Shown here one piece after another: positions 1-6,233 of a stretch of DNA of 6,233 nt; within the stretch, counting starts at the first letter, position 1; the number at the start of each line of letters is the position of its first letter. This stretch comes from Myxococcales bacterium (GTDB lineage: Bacteria; Myxococcota_A; UBA9042; PHBI01; JAAZYN01): contig JAAZYN010000055.1 in NCBI GenBank assembly GCA_014239625.1, positions 5,466 through 11,698 on the forward strand, given 5' to 3'. The notes under the pieces are model-generated. The model was not told the DNA's origin. It did not search any database and saw only the letters and a program-made list of their open reading frames with translations. The translations under genes and the position numbers were made by a program.

Positions 1-1419
1 GGTCTGATAGGCCACGCCCAGCGGCCTCACGATGGGCAGCGTGACCTGTTTGGTGCCCTTCTTGAACGCCTGCTGCAGCTCCAGCACGAGCTCGTAGGTG
101 CCGCTGCGGTCGCTTCCGAGGATGATCCTCGCCTGACGCGGGGCCTCATCGGTGGCTGCGTAGATGGGCCACTTCTCAATCTGGCCGCCGTGGGCCTTGT
201 ACAGCACCACCCCCTCGGGCAGCGCCACCGGAAGCTCTTTGGTCTTGCCCCGGATGATGTCGTAGCGGATGTGCACCTTGCTCCGGATCACCCCCTCTTC
301 GATGCGGATCAGTTGAAACGTCTCGGCGTTGATCTTCTTGTCGTCTTCGGGCTTGGCGCGCGCCTCGGTCCAGCCCAGGGTCACCCACCCCACGGGTGGC
401 AGGTTGGCCGTCGCCGAGGTCACCGGGCTGGCGTCGGTGCCGGCCGTGGTCGAGACCATCGGCACCACCGGATCGAAGGTCACCGAGCGCTTACCCGGGA
501 CGGTCGCTTTCACACTCTGAATCGGCGCGCCGGTCAGCCGCATACGCACGGACGGCTGCCCCTTGCTGCGGTCGACCAGCTGCCGAAAGCGCGCGACGAT
601 GGTGTGCCGACCCTTACCGCTGACCCTCACCTGATGCCAGTCGCCGACGACCCGCCCGCTCAGTGTCTTTGTGCCTTCTTTGAGTCCAAGCAGGGCCACC
701 TTTCGGGACGCGACCGGGATGGACGCGGAGTCCGCCGTGACCTCGACCTCGAAGGTAGCGGTCACGTCGACGCCGTCACCGCTGGCGTCGGGGGTCGTCG
801 TATAGTCGGCGGAGCGCATGGTGAACCCGCCCGCTCCGACGCCAAAGCGGATGACCACCGCCGCGGTCGCCGCGAGGGTGCCAGAGGTGGCGCTGCCTCC
901 CTGGGGCGCGGGCCACATCTCGACAGGCGCCTCCGCGCCGCTCAGGGAGAAGTCGCTGGAGGGCATCGGGGGCAGCGGGATCGCCACGACGTTGGCGCCG
1001 TCGGCGGACGTCTTGAAGGGCACGACGTAGGTCAGCCGCACGCTGGTCTCGCGCGTGTCCCCCTGGGCGAACGAGGCGGTGTGCATCCCTCGCAAGCCCG
1101 TGAGCACCGCGTTGGATCCTCCCAGCTGCGCCACGCTCAAGATCACGTCGGAGGGGACCAGGGCGACCTGCGCCGGGCCGTCTCCGATCACCTTCAGGCG
1201 GCTGTTGACGTTGACCGTCGCTACCCTGCGCGCGGTGTCGATGGACACGCTCACCGAGCCCCTCGCCCATGAGGCGGGTGCGCTCGCCTTGGCGGCCTGA
1301 TCGACGAGCTGCTGGTAGCGCTCCAGCGACAACTTCACCTCCCCGGGGAGGTTGGCGAAGGCGGAAGCTGGCGCTGCGCTGATGAACAGCACCAGCGCGA
1401 GACGTTGCAGTATATACAT
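1..1419 (-). CDS. Exported protein of unknown function with three tandem modules (3' end outside window)
   Basis: The minus-strand frame is open from ATG at 1419 to the window edge, giving 473 codons with no stop. I do not recognise a named family. Residues 1-22 form a classic Sec signal peptide: a short basic N-end, the hydrophobic core LALVLFIS, then APASAFA followed by N, so the mature protein should be periplasmic or surface exposed. After a short helix-like stretch (LSLERYQQLVDQA, residues 30-42) the protein is mostly alternating beta-strand sequence with few Cys or catalytic-looking residues. A pattern recurs with 'VAL' at residues 85, 241 and 398 (about 156 apart), suggesting three beta-sandwich-like modules. 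The layout reminds me of large uncharacterised exported proteins in Proteobacteria and Planctomycetes, but that is memory, not a match. An in-frame ATG at 1500 would add 27 residues before the signal peptide; I prefer 1419 because it has a Shine-Dalgarno site and exposes the signal. It is divergent from the M61 peptidase operon. Confidence 0.8.
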   Translation of the reverse strand, partial: MYILQRLALVLFISAAPASAFANLPGEVKLSLERYQQLVDQAAKASAPASWARGSVSVSIDTARRVATVNVNSRLKVIGDGPAQVALVPSDVILSVAQLGGSNAVLTGLRGMHTASFAQGDTRETSVRLTYVVPFKTSADGANVVAIPLPPMPSSDFSLSGAEAPVEMWPAPQGGSATSGTLAATAAVVIRFGVGAGGFTMRSADYTTTPDASGDGVDVTATFEVEVTADSASIPVASRKVALLGLKEGTKTLSGRVVGDWHQVRVSGKGRHTIVARFRQLVDRSKGQPSVRMRLTGAPIQSVKATVPGKRSVTFDPVVPMVSTTAGTDASPVTSATANLPPVGWVTLGWTEARAKPEDDKKINAETFQLIRIEEGVIRSKVHIRYDIIRGKTKELPVALPEGVVLYKAHGGQIEKWPIYAATDEAPRQARIILGSDRSGTYELVLELQQAFKKGTKQVTLPIVRPLGVAYQT

Positions 1420-1427
1420 GACGGGGA

Positions 1428-1431
1428 CTCC
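1428..1431 (-). promoter_or_regulatory. Ribosome binding site deciding the start of the exported protein
   Basis: On the minus strand GGAG lies 8 bases before ATG 1419. The upstream in-frame ATG at 1500 has no purine-rich site at the right distance. This, with the signal peptide beginning directly at the 1419 Met, supports the shorter start. Confidence 0.55.
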
Positions 1432-1585
1432 GGTGGTGCGTGCGGAGGGGCTGAGATCGTCGCTGGTGGACGCCCTTTGGCTTTTGAACAGACGCTTCAT
1501 GAGTTGCTTTGGTTCCACGCGCGACGATTTAGTTTGTCCCAGGAAAACTTCACGACGTAAAACCGCCCTATTCTAAAAGATCGCT

Positions 1586-1589
1586 GGAG
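1586..1589 (+). promoter_or_regulatory. Ribosome binding site of the M61 peptidase
   Basis: GGAG is placed 7 bases before ATG 1597. It favours this start over the in-frame ATG at 1624 (Met10), which has no comparable site and would remove the first strand of the N-terminal domain. Confidence 0.65.
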
Positions 1590-1596
1590 TCGTCTT

Positions 1597-3414
1597 ATGT
1601 CCGGGCTCATCTATCGGATCGCGATGTCCGAGCCGAACACCCACCTGTTCGAGGTAGAGGTTGCATTGGCAGACGCGCCGGCCGGCGTGATCTTTCGCAT
1701 GCCGGCGTGGACGCCCGGGAGCTACCTCGTCCGGGAGTACAGCCGTCACGTCCAGGATGTCACCGCGCTGGACCGCGACGGCGTGGCCCTCGATGTCGCG
1801 AAGATCGACAAGGCCAGCTGGAAGGTCCTCGGTCTGGCCGAGGGCGGCGCCGTGACCTTGCGGTATCGGGTTTACGCCCACGATCTGACCGTGCGCACCT
1901 CGCATCTGACCGGTGCACACGGCTACTTCAATGGTGCCAGCGTCTTCATGTGCCCCGAGGGGTTCGCCGACGCAGCGGCCACCTTGGAGGTGACGCCATA
2001 CGGCGAGTGGACCTGCAGTATCGCCCTGCCCCAGCTCGAAGGCCCGGGCTTCAGGTACGCCGTTGAGGACTTCGATCAGCTGGTCGACAGCCCGGGGGAG
2101 TGCGGTACGCACCGGGAGATCACCTTCGAGGCCGCCGGGGTGAACCACCGTTGGGCGGTCTGGGGGCCGGGCGCGGAGCAGTGGCACGGTCCAGACGGCG
2201 CTCGCGCGCTGGGAGACGTGAAGACCCTGATCGAGACCGAGGTCGCGCTCTTTGGCGACTTACCGGCGGACGTCGAAGACTATCTCTTCATCGTCCACCT
2301 CAAGCCCGAGCGCGGCGGCGGCTTGGAGCACAAGAACAGCCAGACGATCCACGTCAGCTCGGATGCGCTGCGCGAGCCCAAGGACTACGAGGATTTCCTT
2401 ACCCTCGTCGCTCACGAGTACTTCCACGTCTGGAACGTCAAACGCATCCGCGCCGAGCACCTGGGGCCCTTCGACTATTCCCGAGAGGCCTACACGCCGC
2501 TGCTGTGGATGATGGAAGGGATCACCGCTTTTTACGACACCATGATTCCGGCCCGCGCTGGCCTGATCGCTCCAGACCGGTATCTGGAGCTCCTGGGTGA
2601 GCGTCTAGCGACCTGTCGCAACAAGCCGGGCCGGGGGGTCCGTAGCCTCGAGCAGTCGAGCTACGACGCGTGGATCAAGCTCTATCATCGGGACGAGAAC
2701 ACCGACAACACGGCCGTGTCTTACTATCTGAAGGGTGAGCTCGCCATCGCGTGCCTCGACCTTCACCTGCGGGCAGTGAGCGACGGGGAGCGCAGCTTCG
2801 ACGACGTGATGCGGCTGCTGTGGATGCGCCAGAAGGAGACCGGCGCGGCCATCCGGCCGGGAGACGTGGCTGACCTTTTCCAGGCTGCGACCGGAGTCGA
2901 TCTCACGTCGCAGCTGGCGGTCTGGGTGGAAGGCACCGATGACCTGCCCCTGGAGAGTCTGCTGCAGGCCATCGGGCTCGAGGTCACGCCGAGCTGGAAA
3001 GCCAAGGCGAGCGCAAAGCCGTTTGGTCCCAAGCCCGACCCTGCGGGGCGACCGTGGTTGGGCATCACCACCCAACAGCGGGCCTCGGGGGGGACCTTCG
3101 TGGCCACGGTTCGGACCGACGGACCGGCCTCGGGGGCCAACCTCTATCCCGACGACGAGCTGGTGGCCGTGGACGGGCGACGCGTGGGAGCGGACTGGGA
3201 CGATCGGATGAAGGTCTACGACGTCGGCGACGAGGTGGAGCTGTTGGTGTTTCGTCGGAAGGCCCAGCAGACCGCACGCGTCACCCTGGCGCAGCGGCCG
3301 GCGGATACGTTCTCGGTGAGTCTGGCCCAGGAGGGCCCGTCCGGCGCCCACAAGACCGCCTTGTCGGCGTGGCTCGGCGCCCGCGCCTCGGAGCTCTGGG
3401 ACAAGGGCGAGTGA
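1597..3414 (+). CDS. M61-family zinc aminopeptidase (glycyl aminopeptidase type) with PDZ domain
   Basis: This 605-residue protein has the full layout and usual length of peptidase family M61, whose characterised member from Sphingomonas removes N-terminal Gly or Ala. The N-terminal beta domain covers roughly residues 5-170 and the catalytic domain roughly 175-465. The zinc motif is HEYFHVWNVKRIR: His273 and His277 are ligands and Glu274 the general base. Glu307 in MMEGITAFY is the expected third ligand of this gluzincin fold. Further family signatures are SYDAWIKLY (355-363) and SYYLKGELA (375-383). A PDZ-like domain at about 484-575 begins GRPWLGI and includes DDELVAVDG. No signal peptide is visible, so it probably acts in the cytoplasm on small peptides. 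It is the first gene of a three-gene operon; its TGA overlaps the GTG start of the next gene. Family assignment is firm; the natural substrate is not known from sequence. Confidence 0.95.
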   Translation: MSGLIYRIAMSEPNTHLFEVEVALADAPAGVIFRMPAWTPGSYLVREYSRHVQDVTALDRDGVALDVAKIDKASWKVLGLAEGGAVTLRYRVYAHDLTVRTSHLTGAHGYFNGASVFMCPEGFADAAATLEVTPYGEWTCSIALPQLEGPGFRYAVEDFDQLVDSPGECGTHREITFEAAGVNHRWAVWGPGAEQWHGPDGARALGDVKTLIETEVALFGDLPADVEDYLFIVHLKPERGGGLEHKNSQTIHVSSDALREPKDYEDFLTLVAHEYFHVWNVKRIRAEHLGPFDYSREAYTPLLWMMEGITAFYDTMIPARAGLIAPDRYLELLGERLATCRNKPGRGVRSLEQSSYDAWIKLYHRDENTDNTAVSYYLKGELAIACLDLHLRAVSDGERSFDDVMRLLWMRQKETGAAIRPGDVADLFQAATGVDLTSQLAVWVEGTDDLPLESLLQAIGLEVTPSWKAKASAKPFGPKPDPAGRPWLGITTQQRASGGTFVATVRTDGPASGANLYPDDELVAVDGRRVGADWDDRMKVYDVGDEVELLVFRRKAQQTARVTLAQRPADTFSVSLAQEGPSGAHKTALSAWLGARASELWDKGE

Positions 3415-4697
3415 AGCGCCCGCTGTTGGTGCTCCTGGTGGGTCTCCTCGGGGGTCCATGGGTGGCATGCGCCGCGATGGCCAAGCCGAGCGCGCAGGAC
3501 CACAGGGTCAAGGTGTTGACCGCTCAGGTCGCGTCGGACGTGGTGGCCTGGCGGCGCGATTTCCACCGGCACCCGGAGCTGTCGAATCGTGAACAGCGCA
3601 CCGCGGCGAAGGTGGTCGAGGTGCTGCGCGGGATGGGGATCACCGCGATCACGACCGGCGTGGCGCGACACGGCGTGGTCGCGCTCATCAGCGGCCGGCG
3701 AGGCAAGGGCAAGACCGTCGCGTTGCGGGGAGACATGGACGCGCTGCCAGTGACCGAGGGCACGGGGCTGGCATACGCGTCGAAAAACCCGGGCGTGATG
3801 CACGCCTGTGGGCATGACGCCCACACCGCCGTGTTGCTGGGCGCCGCGTCGGTCTTGTGGACGATGCGCGACGCCTTCGCCGGCACCGTGAAGCTCGTGT
3901 TCCAGCCGGCCGAAGAGGGGGCCCCGCCGGGCGAGGTGGGTGGCGCGGCGCAGATGATCGCCGAGGGGGTGCTGGAGCGTCCCAAGGTCGATGCCATCTT
4001 CGGGCTCCACAGCTTTCCCAGCTTGCCCACGGGTCATCTGGGCTCGGTGGCGGGAGTCATGATGGCCAGCGTGGATCGCTTCAGCGTGGACGTCCGCGGC
4101 ACTCAGACCCACGCCGGTTACCCGTGGAAGGGCGTGGACCCGGTCGTCGCCTCGGCCCACATCATCACCGCCTTGCAGACCATCACCTCCCGCCGGACCG
4201 ACGTGCGCGACCCTGCCGTGGTCTCCGTGGGGGTGGTCAAGGGGGGCACCCGCTGGAACATCATCCCTGGCGTGGTGCGGTTGGAGGGCACCGTTCGCAC
4301 GTTGGGGGCTGCGGTACAGAGAAAGGTCGAGACCGAGCTGCGCCGGGTCGTGGCGGCGACCGCGGAGGCCCACGGTGTCACCGCGACCCTCACTTACGAG
4401 ACGCTGAGCCCTCCGGTGCGCAACGACCCCGCCTTGTACCGCCGGATGCTACCGGTCTTGAGGCGGGTGGCCGGGGCCAGGAAGGTGGCTACCCTGCGGC
4501 CGGTGATGGGGGGTGAAGACTTCGCCCACTACGCGGCGCGCGTGCCGGCGCTGTTCTTTCGATTGGGTATGAAAAACCAGGCCATCGGCGCGATCCATCC
4601 TCTCCACTCGCCCAAGTTCAAGGTCGACGAGGCGGCTCTACCGTTGGGCGTGAGGGCCATGGTCAGCCTGGCGTTGGACTATCTGGGCGCTCGATGA
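3411..4697 (+). CDS. Exported M20D-family metal-dependent amidohydrolase
   Basis: The 428-residue product belongs to the M20D group (hippurate hydrolase, N-acyl-amino-acid amidohydrolase, auxin-conjugate hydrolase relatives), which cleave the amide of N-acylated amino acids or small peptides with two metal ions. Expected metal ligands are present: Cys133 and His135 in MHACGHDAHT (130-139), Glu169 in FQPAEEG, with Glu168 beside it, His200 in FGLHSFP, and His399 in HPLHSPKF. MGGEDF (366-371) is the usual late motif. The dimerisation domain spans about 224-320 with THAGYPWKGVDPV and NIIPG; the PW in place of the commoner PH marks a subgroup. I chose GTG 3411 because it puts the signal peptide first (KRPLLVLLVGLLGG) and gives a 4-base overlap with the M61 stop; the frame stays open far upstream only as a shadow. 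Cleavage is likely after AMA (residue 24). Cys20 after WVA is a poor lipobox, so a lipoprotein is possible but unlikely. Substrate unknown. Confidence 0.93.
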   Translation: MKRPLLVLLVGLLGGPWVACAAMAKPSAQDHRVKVLTAQVASDVVAWRRDFHRHPELSNREQRTAAKVVEVLRGMGITAITTGVARHGVVALISGRRGKGKTVALRGDMDALPVTEGTGLAYASKNPGVMHACGHDAHTAVLLGAASVLWTMRDAFAGTVKLVFQPAEEGAPPGEVGGAAQMIAEGVLERPKVDAIFGLHSFPSLPTGHLGSVAGVMMASVDRFSVDVRGTQTHAGYPWKGVDPVVASAHIITALQTITSRRTDVRDPAVVSVGVVKGGTRWNIIPGVVRLEGTVRTLGAAVQRKVETELRRVVAATAEAHGVTATLTYETLSPPVRNDPALYRRMLPVLRRVAGARKVATLRPVMGGEDFAHYAARVPALFFRLGMKNQAIGAIHPLHSPKFKVDEAALPLGVRAMVSLALDYLGAR

Positions 4698-5989
4698 GGC
4701 AGAACTGGGCGGGCAACCAGACCTGCCGGCCGGCCCAGGTGCATCAGCCGCGCCACGAAGAAGAGGTGGTCGCCCTGGTTCGGCGAGTCCGAGCGCGAGG
4801 TGATCGGCTGCGGGTGATCGGCGCGGGGCACTCGTGGACCGACGTGGCCATGACGGACGGTCACCTGGTCAATCTGGACCGCATGGACGGCCTGATAAAT
4901 GTCGACCGGGAGACCAACCGGGTCACCGTGCAGGCGGGGATCCGGCTCCGCGCGCTGATCGAGCGGCTGGCGACCTATGGCCTGGCCATGGAGAACCTGG
5001 GCTCCATCGCCGAGCAGAGCGTCGCTGGCGTCATCTCCACCGGCACCCACGGCACGGGTCTCCGCTTCAAAAACATCGCCAGCCGGATCGTCGGGATGCG
5101 GATCGTCACCGGCACCGGCTCGGTGCTGGTGATCGACGAGGCCACCGGCGACGATCTCCTTAACGCCTCACGCGTCGCGCTGGGATGCCTGGGAATCATC
5201 ACCGAGGTCACCATCCAGGTCGTCGAGGCCTTCAACCTGGAAGAGCGCAGCTGGCCGCTGAGCTTCGACCGGGCGGTGCGAGAGCTGCCCACTCTCATCG
5301 GGCGCGAAGAGCACCTCAAATATTGGTGGCTGCCCCACACTGGCAAGGTGCAGGTGTTTGCTTACAACCGCACCACCAAGCCCGCCACGCCCCGTAGCCG
5401 CTTCGCCGATGCCCTGGATCGCTGGGTCAACGAGGTCGCGTTTCAGGGCGTGCTCAATCTGACGCGCCGCCGGCACGGCCTCACCCCCGCGCTCAACACG
5501 CTCATCGGCAAGGGGTACTTCGGCACGAGCCAGCGTGTGGCGCGGTCCGACGCCTGCTTCACGGTGGCGATGCCCCCCAGACACCTGGAGCTGGAGTACG
5601 CCATACCCGTGGCGGACGCGCCGGAGATGCTCGATCGAACCCGGGCCCTGATCCGCGAGCAGCGGCTGCACGTCAACTTCGTCCAGGAGCTCCGATTCGC
5701 GGCCGCCGACGACGCCTGGATGAGCCCGGCATACGACCGCGACACCTGCCACTTTGGGGCGTATATGGGCGAGACGACGCAAGTGACCGAGTATTTTCGG
5801 GGCGTCGAGCGAATGGCGCTGGAGTATGGCGGTCGTCCCCATTGGGGTAAGATCTTTTACGCTGACGGGCCCACCGTGCTCCGGTCGCTGGCCATGGCGC
5901 CCGCCTTCGAGGCGTTGGCGCGGGACCTCGACCCGGACAGGATCTTCGTCAACCGATTCATCGAGCGGCTCTTCGGTCAACCCAGATGA
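4694..5989 (+). CDS. FAD-dependent aldonolactone/alditol oxidase family protein
   Basis: This 431-residue enzyme has an N-terminal PCMH-type FAD-binding domain (about 10-180) and a C-terminal sugar-1,4-lactone oxidase (ALO) domain (about 190-425), matching gulonolactone/arabinonolactone oxidases and dehydrogenases and bacterial alditol oxidases. His46 in IGAGHSWT is at the position of the histidine that covalently holds FAD in Streptomyces AldO. STGTHG (115-120) is the flavin-contacting loop. Glu332 and Arg334 in VQELRF and Lys386 in RPHWGK correspond to the AldO active-site Glu/Arg/Lys. The C-end pattern DPDRIFVNRF is typical. It should oxidise a lactone or polyol in the cytoplasm, passing electrons to O2 or another acceptor; sequence alone does not say which. 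There is no signal peptide. ATG 4694 overlaps the amidohydrolase TGA by 4 bases (ATGA) and has only a weak purine run upstream, consistent with translational coupling. The N-terminus NWAGNQ starts where the family normally does. Confidence 0.92.
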   Translation: MRQNWAGNQTCRPAQVHQPRHEEEVVALVRRVRARGDRLRVIGAGHSWTDVAMTDGHLVNLDRMDGLINVDRETNRVTVQAGIRLRALIERLATYGLAMENLGSIAEQSVAGVISTGTHGTGLRFKNIASRIVGMRIVTGTGSVLVIDEATGDDLLNASRVALGCLGIITEVTIQVVEAFNLEERSWPLSFDRAVRELPTLIGREEHLKYWWLPHTGKVQVFAYNRTTKPATPRSRFADALDRWVNEVAFQGVLNLTRRRHGLTPALNTLIGKGYFGTSQRVARSDACFTVAMPPRHLELEYAIPVADAPEMLDRTRALIREQRLHVNFVQELRFAAADDAWMSPAYDRDTCHFGAYMGETTQVTEYFRGVERMALEYGGRPHWGKIFYADGPTVLRSLAMAPAFEALARDLDPDRIFVNRFIERLFGQPR

Positions 5990-6102
5990 TGGGTGGCACG
6001 TCGACCGGGGCCAGGGAGGCGCAGCGCTGACAGGGGTGGCACGGAGCCGAGCCGAGGCGGATGAAGTCGCCTTCGAAGACCCTCGATCCGGCCGAAGGGA
6101 GG

Positions 6103-6117
6103 TCGCGCCGAGCGCGA
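6103..6117. other. Short perfect hairpin
   Basis: TCGCGC and GCGCGA form a 6-base-pair stem around a CGA loop. It sits 9 bases before a second, stronger hairpin, and both lie in the gap after the oxidase gene. In GC-rich DNA a stem this short can arise by chance. Confidence 0.35.
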
Positions 6118-6126
6118 GGGTTGTCG

Positions 6127-6148
6127 TGGGCGGTGCTGTCACCGCCCA
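6127..6148 (+). terminator. Candidate operon terminator hairpin without a U tract
   Basis: TGGGCGGTG and CACCGCCCA make a perfect 9-base-pair stem with the 4-base loop CTGT. It lies about 140 bases after the last operon stop and 58 bases before the next predicted start, a sensible place to end transcription. It is followed by GTGGTGGATCTT rather than a run of T, so it is not a classic intrinsic terminator. It could instead stabilise the 3' end of the mRNA or act in the leader of the next gene. Confidence 0.4.
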
Positions 6149-6195
6149 GTGGTGGATCTTAGCCCGCATTTCTCACCCGAGTTCGAGCGAAACCG

Positions 6196-6201
6196 AGGAG
6201 G
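6196..6201 (+). promoter_or_regulatory. Strong ribosome binding site of the right-edge gene
   Basis: AGGAGG, inside the longer purine run GAGGAGGGG (6195-6203), lies 5 bases before GTG 6207. This is the strongest Shine-Dalgarno sequence noticed in the window and is the main evidence for a gene start here. Confidence 0.6.
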
Positions 6202-6206
6202 GGTAG

Positions 6207-6233
6207 GTGATACGAGCGTGGCGCGGACCGGAG
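6207..6233 (+). CDS. Start of an unidentified gene (N-terminal 9 codons)
   Basis: A GTG codon follows a consensus ribosome binding site and the frame stays open to the window edge, reading MIRAWRGPE. Nine residues do not allow any identification; the N-end is basic, but no hydrophobic segment is reached. The 217-base gap and hairpins before it suggest a transcription unit separate from the oxidase operon. Another GTG at 6218 is in a different frame and too far from the ribosome site. Confidence 0.5.

Larger units (their letters stand above)
1420..1596. promoter_or_regulatory. Divergent intergenic region with candidate promoters
   Basis: This gap separates the minus-strand exported protein from the plus-strand operon, so it should hold start signals for both. 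The part from about 1500 to 1580 is visibly richer in A/T than the genes. A weak plus-strand sigma-70-like pair is TTGTCC (1534-1539) and TAAAAC (1558-1563) with an 18-base spacer; TATTCT at 1569-1574 is an alternative -10. On the minus strand a weak pair, GTGAAG and TAAATC with a 16-base spacer, overlaps the same stretch. None is close to consensus, and promoters of other sigma classes cannot be excluded. If the exported protein starts at ATG 1500 instead of 1419, the gap shrinks to 96 bases. I see no convincing operator or riboswitch. Confidence 0.35.
5990..6206. other. Non-coding gap after the operon
   Basis: I find no supported gene in these 217 bases. Frames that cross it from the oxidase region are out-of-frame or antisense extensions without a family signature or ribosome site. 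It contains two adjacent hairpins (6103-6117 and 6127-6148), a 10-base direct repeat GGGTGGCACG at 5991-6000 and 6034-6043, and the ribosome binding site of the next gene. A promoter for that gene should lie here, but no good -35/-10 pair is visible. Confidence 0.5.

Noticed and set aside
776..1270. Minus-strand frame of 164 codons within the unknown gene
   Set aside because: It is a different frame of the same strand, rich in Arg and Gly, without a ribosome site; the frame starting at 1419 carries the signal peptide and runs through this whole region.
190..1272. Long plus-strand open frame (about 360 codons) opposite the exported protein
   Set aside because: It is antisense to a frame that has a ribosome site, a signal peptide and regular beta-sequence. 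Its own product is rich in Arg, Gly and His with no family signature, as expected from a GC-rich shadow.
3054..3410. Extension of the M20D gene upstream to ATG 3054
   Set aside because: The added 119 residues overlap the PDZ-coding part of the M61 gene, have low-complexity Arg/Gly content, and would bury the signal peptide.
3216..4373. Minus-strand open frame (385 codons) opposite the M20D gene
   Set aside because: No recognisable motif and no ribosome site; the plus strand encodes a complete enzyme with all its metal ligands.
5994..6050. Two TGGCACG boxes resembling the -24 element of sigma-54 promoters
   Set aside because: Neither has the TTGC-type -12 element at the required spacing.
5168..6169. 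Minus-strand open frame (333 codons) opposite the oxidase
   Set aside because: It mirrors the oxidase coding sequence and has a low-complexity Ser/Pro/Thr/Arg start; no family pattern is visible.
6150..6190. Tail sequence with a slight resemblance to insertion-sequence ends
   Set aside because: I see no paired terminal inverted repeat, target duplication or transposase inside the window, so a mobile element cannot be supported.

Overview
The window is GC-rich (clearly above 60% G+C), densely packed bacterial DNA with strong G/C preference at third codon positions. Long antisense open frames appear as a by-product of that composition. The gene families and the composition would fit a Myxococcota/deltaproteobacterial-type genome, but no marker gene fixes the taxonomy, so this is inference only. 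There are four substantial genes and the first codons of a fifth. No tRNA, rRNA, CRISPR array or recognisable transposase gene was found.

Layout. Positions 1-1419 (minus strand) hold most of an exported protein of unknown function that runs off the left edge. It has a clear signal peptide, and a module of about 156 residues appears to be repeated three times in it. A 177-base divergent gap (1420-1596) separates it from a plus-strand operon and should carry promoters for both directions. The operon contains a cytoplasmic M61-family (glycyl aminopeptidase type) zinc peptidase with a C-terminal PDZ domain (1597-3414), an exported M20D-family metal-dependent amidohydrolase (3411-4697), and an FAD-dependent oxidase of the aldonolactone oxidase/alditol oxidase family (4694-5989). 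Both junctions are 4-base stop/start overlaps (GTGA, then ATGA), so the three enzymes are probably translationally coupled on one transcript. A 217-base gap (5990-6206) carries two adjacent perfect hairpins and probably ends the operon. A fifth gene appears to start at GTG 6207 behind a textbook AGGAGG ribosome binding site, with only 9 codons inside the window.

How the genes might work together. The two hydrolases fit a scavenging role: the exported M20D enzyme would remove acyl or aminoacyl groups from small amides outside the cytoplasm, and the M61 enzyme would trim small peptides inside. The third enzyme oxidises a sugar lactone or polyol and has no obvious substrate link to the others. 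No named pathway matches this trio, and I see no convincing new defence or mobile system here. The least explained item is the repeat-containing exported protein on the left.
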